A stretch of DNA of 64,000 bases, taken from NCBI RefSeq assembly GCF_028389875.1, contig NC_084670.1:11131383-11195382 (forward strand). Direction: 5' to 3'. Each line of letters begins with the position of its first letter. The first letter of the stretch is position 1. The notes under the pieces were generated by a model, which saw only the letters and a program-made list of their open reading frames with translations, had not been told where the DNA came from and did not search any database. This stretch comes from Rhea pennata (lineage: Eukaryota; Chordata; Aves; Rheiformes; Rheidae). Position numbers and translations under genes: made by a program. Shown piece after piece: positions 1 through 12,870 of the stretch.

Positions 1-1231
1 ACTAAGAGAAATGCTGTAGGATTAAAGAATCAATGTGATGCACAAAGACTACTTGTGCTATCACAGATCAAACACAGCTTTCTTCAGAGAAGTGCTGGTG
101 ACATGGTCAAGGTGGCAAAGCGAATCAGTGACACAGTAATGGAGACCAATAGACCTGCTGCCTGGTCCATTTCACTCATTAACAACACTCCCTCTCCTTA
201 ATTCACAAGGTTTCTATTCCAGCCATCACCCCCAACTTCATATTTGCCTTTGCTTCTGGGAGTATCTAAAGTCTCCTTTACTGGAATAGAAAAGATTGAA
301 CTTCAACCACAAACATATGGGGGAAGAGCAAGCAAGATAAAGTGCATATCCAGGCTACCCTGCAGCTGGACATGATAACTCCTAAGCTAAGACTCTTTAG
401 GCATACTCAAGCTGGGAGGACAGGAGATTGCCATGATGTAAGTTTGGCAAGTAAGATATTTCTTTGCTGCATGGTTGTATTGCTGCTATGACAGACAGGC
501 CTTACAAAATGAGGTAGTATCAAGAATAGGACAGATTGACTTGCGTAGAGTACAGGAAGCTGCAGTTTATATTTTCCTGAGCAGAAAGCTCTGTGCACCA
601 CCAGACACAGTACTTTCAAGGCAGGCTGGGGGACCATGGTTGTCTGACTTCTTTTCTTCAAACAGTTTCTGAGCTCTGTCCCTCCTCTTCATCTGTGAGG
701 TCCTGCCCCTGGCCTTCCATGACGTACACTGCAGCAGGCACAGTGAGATCCCAGTGAGTGATGAATCCACTGGGCTGCCTTTAGCCTGTAGATAAAAAGA
801 TTACCATTTTCAAAACAGTTAGTCTGGCACTTTCAGCAGTACTCAGATCCCAAGACATGTCAGAGTGTCCTGACATACTACAAGTTGTATGTCTCACACA
901 CAGCGTCAGTTTGTCAGACCCAGAAAGCTGGCTAGGCTGTCAGACCCTGGGTGGAAACAAAGGGCTCGGCCATTCATCACTTTGTACTTTGTTTAATGAC
1001 TTGCCCTCACACTAGGCAAATATCTTCTGCCAGTGGTAATATTTTAAGATCTCTGAGAAGTGATGAGACATGACACATAGCAGGAGAGTGTTTGGATGAC
1101 TACAGGTTGCATTTTTTAGAATAATTTAGTACCGATTTTAAAAAATGATAAATGTTAACCAATCTAATATAAATTAATTTGTACTCAATTCTTTTTAAAT
1201 GTAATTGCTGCAATTTTTATTTGACACCCAG
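1..1231. other. Intergenic or intronic DNA, no supported gene
   Basis: AT-rich sequence with only short chance reading frames on both strands. I see no splice-site pair, CpG island or recognisable repeat that supports a feature. If the candidate exon at 1232 is real, this stretch is its upstream intron. Confidence 0.5.
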
Positions 1232-1468
1232 ATGTATGTAAATGGGACCAACATGTGCAACAGTATGTGGGGGGAGTCATTTAAGGTGAGCGAATCCTCC
1301 TGCCTCTGCTTGCAAATGAACAAGAAGGACATGATAGCAATCAAGTATCTCCTCTCCGAAAGCTCAGAGGAAAGCTCCAGTGTAAGCAGCAGTGAGGAGC
1401 GTGCCTGCCAGAAGAAACTCCTGAAGTTTGAGAAACTAAAGGAAGAGGAAGGGGAAGAGACAAGATGA
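1232..1468 (+). CDS. Candidate 3'-terminal coding exon of an unrecognised gene
   Basis: An acceptor-like sequence (T-rich tract, then ACACCCAG at 1225-1231) precedes an open frame that starts in frame with an ATG at 1232 and ends at TGA 1466-1468. The 78 residues end in a low-complexity tail: a serine/glutamate run (SESSEESSSVSSSEE) followed by a lysine/glutamate-rich segment (KLLKFEKLKEEEGEE). Two overlapping AATAAA signals lie about 100 bp downstream. This composition and layout look like the last exon of a real transcript, not a random frame. A strong donor-like AAG|GTGAGC lies inside it at about 1286, so the exon may be structured differently. I do not recognise the protein. In mammals MAST2 lies on this side of IPP but on the opposite strand, so this is probably not MAST2. 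A chance ORF or a lncRNA remains possible. Confidence 0.35.
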   Translation: MYVNGTNMCNSMWGESFKVSESSCLCLQMNKKDMIAIKYLLSESSEESSSVSSSEERACQKKLLKFEKLKEEEGEETR

Positions 1469-1564
1469 ATGTTGGTGGATGTGTCTCAGGAGGAGTGAAA
1501 TCATTGTGGAGGCTGGGCTCAGGGCATCATGCCAGCCTGCCTTATCCCTTATTTCTGAGGACAT

Positions 1565-1574
1565 AATAAATAAA
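1565..1574 (+). terminator. Poly(A) signal pair AATAAATAAA
   Basis: Two overlapping AATAAA hexamers lie about 97 bp after the stop of the candidate exon at 1232-1468, a normal distance for a short 3' UTR. On their own such hexamers are common in AT-rich DNA. Confidence 0.4.
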
Positions 1575-3361
1575 TGCTTGGTTATATTAATCTATGATTT
1601 TTTTGCATCTGCATCATAAAACTCCCTAACAGGTTAGCACAGGTGTACTGTTGTGACTTGATATGAACAACTAGAAGCATGTAGGTAACATTTAGGGTTT
1701 GGCTTTCAAAGATGGGAGGCACAGGCAGCTCCCACTGACTTAGGGTGGAACAGTGAGAATTACAGATCTCCAGAAAGCTATGCCTATAATGCACCAAATA
1801 TTCAATCAAAATCATTTGCTCAGACACACTGCTTTTCTGTCACAAGTTCCTGTGTGCCAGATTCTGCTTAGATAAAGAAGAAATGCTGCAGGCAGAAAGA
1901 AGTCACCAGGGACTAGTTACTGACAATTGAAAAATTATTTATTTTGTATCTCAAAAACACGTTTGCAAAATGGGGATTGTTAGATAAATCCCTGGATCCA
2001 TGTATTGCTTATATATTAGATAAATCCCTGGATCCATGTATTGCCATTACATGGTATGCATAGATTTTTGTGCTGGGATTCTACCTTAAACAGTATCAGT
2101 ATAAAACTCTCCTACAATACAAATTTGAAGTTTAATTTTGAGTGTTATTAGTCCAACTGAATGATTCCAAACAGAATGATCTCTGACAAATGGAAATGTT
2201 CCCTAGGGAGGACTGCAATCAGGTTTCTCCTGTCAGTAAATTCTGTTTCCCAGCATCACTGTTACTGTCAAAGTAAACCCAAAATCTGCACCAGTCCCAG
2301 AGGGACTCCTCAGGTAAAGATGAAAGAAATCCAGCTTTCACTTGCACTTGCATAATCCCTCTGACATCACTGGAAAGCAAACAGGCCACTCCGTACAGCC
2401 TTTCACAGTGACATCACCTGGGCAACTATGGGAATGATTTAATTTGGGGAGACTAGATTATTAAATGATGAAAATCAGCACCTCAGTGCCTGCTATGGAG
2501 ATAGGCACCTCACAACGATTTAACGAATGATTGGCCAACAATTAACACAATGACTATGCACATCCTGTTAAACTAGGAGAATGTTAAAAATCCAGCACAC
2601 TCTCTTCACTGGGATGTTTATTTTATTTCTGAGGTTTCACATAGCTGCGATAGTAATGCTAGACCCATTAGGTCATGCTCTGCTTACCACTAGTTTCTTT
2701 AGTATCTTTAACATTGGAATAACTCCCACCAGCACTGAACTGTTTTTAGAATGATATTTTGTCACATCTGCATGTCATGCTTACTCAATTTTTCAGTTCT
2801 ACTGTTTTAAAAGAAAGAACCAGAACTTGGCTTTTCATTAGCCCTGTTAGTCCTTCTTCCCTTATTTCACTAAACTCTGTTCTTTCCTGTCCTTCTTGAT
2901 TGAAGGAGCACTTGAATTAGAGCAGAAATTTCTCTGCTTGCTCTGCTCAAAATTCAAGAATTAATCTTCCTCTTCCACCACCGTAATACCAGCTTTGTTC
3001 ATACCCCCACTGCCAAAGATTTCCTTCATGTTCTAAGTTATATTTAGCACAATTGTCTCTGTCTGTGTCTCTGCTCTCTTTCTTCCCACCCCATTATTCC
3101 CTTTGCTCTAGGTAAATCACCACTGAAACTGTTCTCAACAAATGTTCTTTCACCTCTAGTTTCAGGATCACCCATGAGACAGGTAATACATGTTCTTGAA
3201 TAGCACTGGATCCTACAGCAGCTAAGCTGCCAAGACATTTAACTCCTGTTCATGACTTTTACAACTTTTACTAGTCATAGATAAATATACATTCCTGATG
3301 TATACGGCAAATCATTTAACTCTTCTGTGATCCCACTTGGAAAATAAATAATACCTATCCT
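1575..3361. other. Gene-poor sequence with no recognised element
   Basis: AT-rich DNA with no coding exon, CpG island or recognisable repeat other than the short tandem duplication listed separately at 1981-2044. Confidence 0.5.
1981..2044. repeat. Two-copy tandem duplication, 28-bp unit
   Basis: The 28-bp unit beginning TAGATAAATCCCTGGATCC occurs identically at 1981-2008 and 2017-2044, separated by the 8-bp spacer TTATATAT, giving a 36-bp period. Identity over 28 bp implies a recent duplication or a polymorphic short repeat. Confidence 0.95.
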
Positions 3362-4740
3362 ATCTTGGTTGATAGAATGTAAGGGACCTTTAGATCTCCT
3401 AGTCCAACCCACTGTACAACACAAACCCTATCATTTTGCCTAGAGCCTCCTCTAACACAAGGAAATGTCAAGTATCTATCAGAACAAGGGTCTTGCCTCC
3501 AGCAGTCAGCATGAGCAAGAGTGGTCAGGTGAATAGGCAATAGAGAGAAGAGTTCAAGCATGAATGATACTCTGATTTCTCAGGCCCCTGGTGAGGCATT
3601 TAATTAATAACCCTGATGGATTTTGCGTTTTGTTCTTGTCCAGTCTCCCTCTAATTCATGTAAAACTTTAAAATCCACAACGTCCTGTAGCAGTGACTTC
3701 CACAGGAATACTACCCACTGAATGAAGATCCATCTCCTTGTATTGAGATTAATGGCTTAATTTATTGTCTCTAGTTTGTCTACTGAAACAGAGTGAATTT
3801 TTGGTCCCTACTCCTTACTGTCAGGCCACTCATAATTTTGTATCGTATCTCCTCTAACTCATCACTTTTCTAAGCCAAAAAGTCAAGACACACAGAGTTG
3901 TTCCTAGCATAGAAGCTGTTCCATATCTTTTGATTATTCCTGGATTGATCCAGATATGTTTTATTCAAATACAAGTTATCTCCCAGAAAAAGGTTCAGTC
4001 TTGATTTAAAACTTCAAACAATGGAGAATTGGCCAACGTTCTTGACATCTCCTCAGTGTTAAAGAGTATCCCTAATTTAACATTTGTTTTGCTTCAGCTT
4101 TCAACCACTGCTTTGCTAAATCCTTTTGTACTAAAGAGTTCTTTAGTATTCAGTGCTGTTTTCCTGCTCAGTAGCATATACATATAACCAATTTACTTCT
4201 CAGTTTTCATTTTGAATAACAACAGCTACATCTATTTTGTTTATGTCTGTTAATATAAGACATTCCGTTATTATAAGACATTTCATCTCCCTTCAAGTCA
4301 TATTTATGGTTCTTCTCTGTGCCTTTTCCAGTTAAACTGTACACATCAAAATTATGCTCCATGCTAGCTTTAGAGGTGACATACAGAGAGGACCACATTC
4401 CTTCACCTCCACACACCCCTCCCAGACTGGATTGCCCATTTCTGTAACAGCATCATTCTGTCTGTTTGCATGCCTTCGGTGTCAATGTGTTAGGATTCCT
4501 AAATCTTTCTTGACATTATCTTGTTCCAGGATACAGCCGCCTGGTCACAGAATTGTGAACTGTGATCTTAGCTCTTAACTTTATTGATTTGTACTTGGCT
4601 GTATTAAAAATCTTCATTCGTATGGGGCCGCTTTCCCAAGTCACTGTTTGCTCTGTCTAGCTGCTTTGTACTTACAGTAATTTACCTCCTAGATAATCTT
4701 TGTGTTATTCAAAAATGTTACTAGTGGTGCTTTAACATTT
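3362..4740 (-). mobile_element. Old CR1-type LINE remnant, antisense, 5'-truncated
   Basis: The stretch resembles, from memory, the 3' half of a CR1 retrotransposon read on the minus strand. GGGACCTTTAGATCTCCTAG with TCCAACCC near 3390 is the reverse complement of the CR1 3'-end signature (GGACTAGATGATCTC...GGTCCC). Further matches in the expected order include CTTGATTTAAAACTTCAA near 4000, TTTGCTTCAGCTTTCAACCA near 4090, CTTCTCTGTGCCTTTTCCAG near 4313, TTGGCTGTATTAAAAATCTT near 4595 and TTTGTGTTATTCAAAAATGT near 4700. It has many substitutions and indels and no long reading frame, so it is an ancient dead copy. Both ends are approximate. Confidence 0.75.
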
Positions 4741-7700
4741 ACAAACTGGCTGGGATAACTTAGATAAAGCAAAAACAAAAACAACACAAATCACTAAAAA
4801 TCAGACTACAAAAGCATGCAGTGAAGGTGAACCAGGGAAAAAAAAAGATCAAAGTTACCGATGATTGCAGACATCCTCAGCTAAGGCTGACCTGATTTGG
4901 TAAGTGCCTGTTATGCATGACAGCACAAAAGCACGTGTCCTGCTTCTGCACCCACACTGGCCCAGCCAACTAAAATGTCTCTGTATATGTAGCCCTGATA
5001 ATTGAAGTCCAAAATATTTTCTCAGGTATAAAGTACTGGGAGTTGACTATGCTATTAGTTTGCTCTTTTAAATGTTAAATAACAGCAGGCTAATGCTAAA
5101 CCCCATACAATCCTGGAAGAATTGCTGCTACTGAATGATGATTTCCCATTGCCTACTATCTCTTCAATTCTGTAAATAACCAATTTTTTATCCATTTGGC
5201 ATGCATACTTAGTAATACTGGATTCAACTAAGATCTTAATTAAAATGCCACAATGGTAGGTTAAATGCTTTGTGAAACATGCTGTAATATTTACACTAAC
5301 CTGTAAGAATCAGACTTACAACCTTTATCAGAAATTAATTCAGATTTCTCAACAAGACAATGCTGATAAAAGTAAAATTGTTGCCAATTATTGACTCATT
5401 TACCACTTCACCTAGTATCAGCTTTTGTACTATGTTTTTCTGAACAGGTGTCACGTTAACCATAATACAGCTAGCTGGGTCATCCTGCTTGCTCTGTTTA
5501 TTTTTTTCCCTTAAATACTGGCCCAATACTATCAGTCTTCTGGAAGGTCACTGAAATGCCAGGATTTATTACAAATGAGATCTCCAAGTTGAATTACAGC
5601 TCTTCAGTCTAGGTTATCTGAGCCTGCTACTTTAAAAAATATTGTTACATATGATAATCAACCTCATTTTTAATTACTTGCAGACTGAAAAGGACGTCTT
5701 CATCCTTCTGTGATACAAATATTTCATTCTGCATATATTTCAATACTAAGCATTATTAACAAAACTTGCCCTCTACATCTTCTGCCATGGTAGGGCTTTC
5801 TTGATCAGATTATTCAATTGTTTTCACCTTCAGTTTAGTCGCACCAGCCATGATTTCCTCTAGTATTGTCAGTTATACTTTGTAATTCTTCACTGATATT
5901 GACTACAACATAGTTTTCTTTTTAAAAAACAGTATTCATCAATAATGACATTTTCAACTTCTACTGCATTTTTCATGAACAGGTTTCACTCAGAGTATTT
6001 TATAAATATTAATTAAACTTCAAAAAAACACCTGAGAGCAAGATAAGTAGTGAGAAGCAAACTGAGTGAGTGGGAGAGTGTCAGTAAAAGACTTATCACA
6101 TCACCATAAGTATTGCAGAACTATGACAAGCATGGACAAATTCTGTTTCAGAACCTCATTTCACTCTGCAAATAAAGTTGTGCATTTTAAGGCGAGCACT
6201 GGATAAAAGTTATTATCTAAAAATGATTTTATATGAAAAAAATATTGCAAAAACCTCAGCATCCCAAAAAACAGTAGAACAACTTACTAAACAATCACAT
6301 TCCAAGCCCTTTGAAAGATACTGAAAAGATAAAAATAATCATTGTTACTTTATTTAAGATAAATAATGTCAGAGCAGGCTAATTTCCCTTGCTGACAGAC
6401 GACTGTTCTGCTGAAAAGTGGGAAACTGTAGATGAGATATGAATTTTTTAAGGGTTTTGATAACAGTTGATGTGACACACTGGTAAGTGAACCAAGAGCA
6501 CTAAAGTGCAAATAAAATCACCATAACATGGGTGCACAGCTGGTTAAAAATATACTGAAATACTACTATGAGTAAACTGTTATTAAACTCAGATCGATCT
6601 TTTAATAGGAATTACAGAGGGTCTGTTCTGATTCTAGTCAACACTTCTGTTTGCTCAGACAACAAAGAAGACATTTTGCAAGCATTCTGGATGACAGGAC
6701 TAGAATACAAATGATCTTTCTAACAGGAGAACTAGTCCAAACCCCCAAAGATGAAATTCTGCAAAGGGATCTGAAAAATACTTGCACCTAGGAAAGGTAA
6801 ATGAAGAGAAAAATGCAACCTGGAAAACACATGGCAATGGAACTACACATCAGCAAAGGAGCTGGGATTTGTAATTAGTAACCTGTGTTCTTATGGTTGA
6901 AACATTACACTGTGGAGGTTTCAGTCTTTGAGGCTTCAGCGTATACAGAGCCCTGGATGGCCTGACCCACGTTGCAAGCACTCTCAGGACCTGCAGACAT
7001 CCTACTAAGGGTTACTCACAGAGGTCATGTCGTGTCTCACATTCCATGGAGGCATTGCTTCTGGAATGACCCCCCGCTGCAGCGCAGGCTCCGGAATGTG
7101 GTGGGTATCAGGCAGAGTTTAACTCTATCCATCTTCTCGATGAAGCCAGCTCACAAGCTTTGTCAATGGAAGTGCAATGCTTCCTAGGAGAAAGAACATG
7201 CCCTTGATACATATCTAATGATTACATAAAATAAAAGGAATAAAATTAGCTGAATTCATGCATATTTTATGAGGTTCTCCCTCCCTTTTTTCTGTTCAAA
7301 AGTTTTGCACAATTTGGAATCTGTTTAAAAATTGTCACATGCTCTAAACAGCTCAGGGGTCTGTTGTGTTTGCTATACTTTATTATCCAAGGGAACTCAG
7401 TGATTTAGATAAGAACAGTTAAGTAAAGAGTCCAAAAAGCATTAGTATTTGGATTACAATTTGAAAGCTAGCCAAACTTTACTAATGCCAGGACTGAAAG
7501 CCCCATGTGCCTGAAGACTGGTAATTCTCAAGCACAACTCATTCTTCCTGTTGGCAAAAGAAATCTTGCATCTTTAATAAGGTCACCTCAGTGAACAGGT
7601 CTAATTCAGTATGAAGCTGCAGGACTAGACAATAGTGAAAAACAGGTCAAGTCATGAAATCAATCACCTGCTTCAGATATGTGTTAGGGCACAATGAGGA

Positions 7701-10700
7701 TCAGTTTCCAACAATCTATCATCTTTCAACATCTCCAAGAAAAAGTTGCAGAGATACCTCTTACAGCAAGTCAACATACAGAAGAGAAACATTTCACAGC
7801 AGAAGGGAAACTCTCCACTACAGTTTTGCTTCCTTCAGCTACTAAAAGCATAACTCTCCTGTCTCTGTTTCAATCACTAACTGCTATAAAATTCTTAGTA
7901 TTCTTTTGGCCTCTTTCCTTAGAAATGCAGAGAGCCCTCTGTGGAGTTTGCCTTGGTTCCCCTCTCAGACAGCTGTGATTAATTCACTGTTCAAGCTCTT
8001 GAGTTAATTCTCTCATTAGATCACTTTCCTTCTTCATGGAATGATTATTCCCATAGGAGAAATGAGAAAGACTAAAACAATATTGTGCTAGTATCTGACA
8101 CACAGCATCCAGGATGTTTACTTTAAATCAAGTTGCCTGGAATTACTCCAGACCTATGGCTTAAACACCAGAATCTTCTAACCAGTGGAGAGCTGCAGCC
8201 GCACATGTTGCACAACATTTGCATTTCACTGGAATTTCTCCAAACTTCTTGCTAGGTAAGCATACTCTGAACATGAACCTCTCCACATAAGTAGGTCAGA
8301 TGACAGAATCTTTTCATTGGTGGGGCATATCTTAAGACTAAAAGAGTTTTTTATGTTTTGATTATTCTGCAACATACAAAAATGACTTTTCTACCTGGCA
8401 AGCTCAGCACTAGTTCAAGGTAAACCCTGCAGCACACAACACTGAAATATTGCCAGCAGTCTTGAAACCACAAGCCATTATCTGCGTATTATTCACTGGG
8501 AGTGTCCCATTCTCTCCAGAGGCTCTTACAGCTTGGAAAGGCTCTCTGCTTTTGCTGCCTGTCAAATGGGTGCCCTGGATATGACAGGTCATTGGAGGGC
8601 ATCACACCACTCAGCTGGACTCTAGCACAGTCTGTTTGGTACATTTGAGACAATGTTTTGGGTAGCTGGATACTTGGGAGAGTGTCTCCATACCCATTTC
8701 AAGGATTGGTAAGCATGTTTGGACTGACAACTCTGTTAACCAGCAGTTACATTAAAACCACCCTTACCTGAAACCACAATAAAGTGAGGATAATAAATGT
8801 ACTTAGTTACTAAACAGCTTATAAACATGAAGGGAAGGGGAGAACAATCTTATAACATGGCAATTCAATGAACTTTAACATTTCCCAGCTAACAGTTCAG
8901 TTGACAAATAGAGATATCACCACTTTGCTGATGGTGGGAAAACTTCCAAATTTTCACACCAACACCTATATGCTGGGGCTGCCTATGCAGAAAGACTAGC
9001 TTTTGGGGTGCCTCTTGCTCTCCACCTTTCGACTAATTCCATTTCAGATCTTCCATACTACACAAAATCACATAAACATCAGGATTCATTAACTGAAGCA
9101 GGAATGAAGGAATAACTCCTGTGCCTGGCCCACACTTGCCCACAAAGAGTATTCTCATGCTTGGCTAAAGTCTGGACAATATGTTGACTGCAAAGTACAA
9201 TGCCTTTTCCCTCTGAGATGGGAAACATTCAGACCTTGAAGGAAAGCTTCTTCACCCATTAAAGATTACATTTCACATAAATATGTAAATGGACAACAGG
9301 TTTATAAAGACATCTAATTAGAATCAGAGCCTGTGGCTTGCTAAAGGCTTTTCACTGAGAATAAACAACATGATAACCAGTCCCATTGGGGCGATAATGG
9401 ATTATCCGCCACTTTCTCTTTGAGAAAAACCTTGAAAGTAACCAGGAAGCCTCTTCTCTTCTGTGTTGCATGGATGTGCAGAACCCCAGCAGCCTCTCAC
9501 ATCTTATCCCTGCAGGGGCAACAAACCATCATGAAGCACATACCATCACCCCACCACTTGCCAAGCTGTGCATCGGCAGAGACCACTGACCTGCATCGTT
9601 GTCTTGTAGGTGCAATGACATCCAGAGTAAATAGGATATTTGGACAAGTTTAAGCCTTAACAGAGAGAAGGTGTCTTAGAAATGTAACAGATGTGACTGT
9701 GTACACTAGAATTATTTCTAGTCCTTGTAAACTCTTGGTGGTACCATACTTCTGCAATCTTGGCCTCCCCAGCAGACATCTGAGTTCAAACTGTTACAAA
9801 ACTTTGGGAAATGGAGAAAAATGGTTTTATCCTATGATGGCTTTGTCACCTAGACACCAAAACAAAAAGCTCTTTTCATTTTCGGCGATGGTCTCAGCAT
9901 CAACCAAGTGCATTAAAAATTATGAGTAGTAACTGCAGTGGGTAAGAACAAATCAACTGAAAGACTGCAACTGAAAAGAAAGATTGCAACTGACTGTATT
10001 ACTGAAAGATTGTAAGAGCTGACTTAGCACAGAAGACAAGGCGCAGAGATACACTACAGCTGGAATGGAAAGCAAAGATTACCTAGTTATTGGAACTGTA
10101 GAGGAATTTGACCTGTAACAATTCAATTGACTGTGATGGAAAGTAACTCCCTATCACAAAACATCCCTTTGGGTTTGTCATATCTACAAATAGCCAGTGC
10201 CTCCATTTTGTGTCTCTTCTGCAAGACAGAACTTCAGTAGCCAGTATCTCCAGGATCACCTGGGGGTCCTGCTTGAATATGAAGTCAGATGGATCCCCAA
10301 AGCTACAGGTGTAATGGACATGCTTCCACAAGTCATAACTCTCTTCTCAGTGCAAGCCATGGAGCGCTGCAGTCGCTGTGTATGGAGAGGTCTGACTGAA
10401 GACAGAAAAGCAAAACTGCACTTTCAAATTGATTATTTTTCTTTTAGGTTCTTTGAGACTAAAAACATTCTGTCTTTGGGGGGGGGATCTTATTTAACAG
10501 AAATCTTTCTATGATGACAGAGGAGAAGCTTAACATCCACACACAGCAAAACACCTTTTAGCTACCCATTTCTTTTGCACATTTATGAAGTACCATTCTG
10601 TAGAGATTGCACCATCTGCAGGATTTGAGAGAGGGAGCACGGATGTCTTATTCAGCTCAGAAAAATGTTTTCCATGCAGCTGAAAAGGTTTTACGGAGAA

Positions 10701-12480
10701 GCCTTCAGCCAGGGAAATCTCAGCCACAGGGCTCTGAGGGATAACACAGGAAGGACTGCAATGCTTCCTGGGGCTCTGGCACAGTGCAGGGGTTCTTCAA
10801 GAGAAAGCCTGAATAGCTTGTTTGTCAAATTATTCTCACCGAGTATTATGACAGCAGAACTTTTGTGCAGGCATGGCCAGTGGGACAAACAGAGAAGCAC
10901 AGGGCATGCCTTCTTTGTCACCTGACCTACACATCAGCCAACATTCAGCTGGCTTTTTGGCAAATGTCATGGAAGGAACTTATCAAATTAAAATAGAAGA
11001 CTCTTTAATTCTTTCACTGCGATGACTTGTCATTCTTGTTTCTAACTGTTCCTCATCACACAGTGCAATTTTACAGTGCCAAATACAGTTTCAGACATGT
11101 TTGAAAATCCGCAGCTGCACAACAGCATACGGGATCACCAGCTCCATCTTGCCCAGCTGTGCCTGGTTTTAAAGGAAAAATGCTAAAGCAGTGCCCTCTT
11201 CCGGAGACAGAACAATTCAACCCCAGTAATACAGTACATGACAGGCCTTCGGGGCAATTTCGGCAGTCTCAGCAACGCCATTCTGTGTCTATAAATTTGG
11301 CACTATGGTGTGAAATCCTAATACTAGCCAAGTGTCTAACCGCTGACATCAGCCTCTGACTGAGCCATTGGCATTTGGGAGAATTCTAAGCCTTTTACTC
11401 ACAGGCCACTTCCGATGAATAAAATGTCAGTGCAACAGAGGTCTGGTTTCTTTTATGGATTCATCAATGAAAAAAATCTCAAAGCATTTATTAGCCTGGC
11501 TTAAAATTTATACTGAGTTATAGCAGCATGAATCCAACTGTGTGTGCTTGCAGAAACCTTATTTATCTATCTAGAGCTGTACTTTCTATGGGTATTTTTT
11601 TAAGATCAGCTTGAAAGGTAATTTTACCATTCTGCTGTCAAGAATGAAATGCTGATGAATGAGGAAACCAGTTATCCCCACAGAGTATTATGACTCAGAT
11701 TCCTTCTGGAAGCACTTTTATAAGTTATTACAATGAAATGCAGAATCATGAGAAAAGCCTGGAGGACCAAGACCATTGTAACTATAAGCAGACATGTTTT
11801 TCTTTCCCAGTCTCACAGCAAATAGATACGGAAGCATTCCAAGAGGCTATTTTTTGCTTTGCCTGTCTGTCACATTGCTGGAATAGTGTGGAAAAAAAAT
11901 CAGAAAAATCAGAACCAGTGCTAGCTTTGCCAGACCTGGAAAATGCGTGTGTGTAACTCAGTATGGGATGCTCTTTCCTTAGTCGGTACTCAGGCATGCA
12001 GAAACTCAATGAACTTAGGTACTAAGAAATATGCACTACCTCAGGATCAGTGCTGGCTCTTATGCCTCACGTGGCACTACATGGCTCTGTGGTGAAACAT
12101 CAATGTTGGAATGAAGAGGCCTCACTTGTAGCATGATGCTACAGGGAAAGACAGTCTGCATGCTGGCTTTCCCCGCAGTCAGTGCAAACCCTGATGCCAC
12201 ATTGCTGAGGTGTGGACAACTGGTTGTCCCCAGTCTCTGAAGCTCACCCAGACGATAGCTCTGGTTTTGCCCCCAGCACTTCTGTTTCTCCCTCGTGTCA
12301 AAATAAAAAGGCTAGGAGCCCAGTTCAGGGAGCAAAATCTGAGGAACAGAGATTGTGAAGGCAACAGATAGAGTGAATCCACACCTGCTACTCACCTGTT
12401 CTCTCAGCACTAGGACTAGGGTTACTTGATGAACCTAGCAGGAGACCAGCTCAATCACCTATAAGAAGGCACCGCCTTAC
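4741..12480. other. Long gene-poor stretch upstream of IPP
   Basis: About 7.7 kb of AT-rich sequence. The longest frames (near 7.7 kb, 10.2 kb and 11.7 kb, all about 105 residues or fewer) lack family resemblance, splice context or compositional bias and overlap open frames on the other strand, so I treat them as chance. No CpG island, RNA gene or recognisable repeat was found. Enhancers or very old repeats could be present unseen. Confidence 0.55.
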
Positions 12481-12722
12481 AGAGCAGGCAGTGCGGGCCA
12501 GCGGCCTCAGCAAGGCCAGGCGACCGAGCAGGCACATAGATAAGAGAGCCAGGCAAAGGTACCGAGGCAGAGGCACCTTCTTTGGCCGCTGAGCAGGCAG
12601 GGTGCAGAGGAAACGAGCCAGCTCCGCGGCCCCCGTCTGACAGGACCCGCCGCTGCCGGACGCCAGCCGCCCTCAGCGGGGGGAGCGCCCCCTCCCGCCC
12701 CCTCCCGCCCCCTCCCGCCCGC

Positions 12723-12754
12723 TGCGCACGCGCCGCCGGAGCGGCGCACGCGCC
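12723..12754. promoter_or_regulatory. IPP: Two NRF1-like motifs in the IPP promoter
   Basis: TGCGCACGCGCC at 12723-12734 and GCGCACGCGCC at 12744-12754 match the NRF1 consensus YGCGCAYGCGCR except at the last base. Together with the palindromic site at 12810 they form a cluster of three within 100 bp. Confidence 0.6.
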
Positions 12755-12809
12755 TCCCGCCCTCGCCCGCGGCGCGTAAGGGCCAAGCGCGGAGCCGCTG
12801 GCGCGAGGC

Positions 12810-12819
12810 GCGCATGCGC
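12810..12819. promoter_or_regulatory. IPP: Palindromic NRF1 site containing an upstream in-frame ATG
   Basis: GCGCATGCGC is a perfect NRF1 palindrome. The ATG inside it (12814) is in frame with IPP and would add 19 Arg-rich residues to the N-terminus. I take it as a promoter element, because the frame from 12871 matches the family N-terminus. Confidence 0.6.
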
Positions 12820-12870
12820 GAGCGCTGCCCGGCGTGGGGGCGGGAGCGGCGCCGCCGCGGCGGGAGCAGA

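Noticed and set aside
10197-10514. 105-codon + strand ORF upstream of IPP
   Set aside because: No family resemblance, opposing open frames on the other strand, no splice sites or poly(A) signal in a sensible place.
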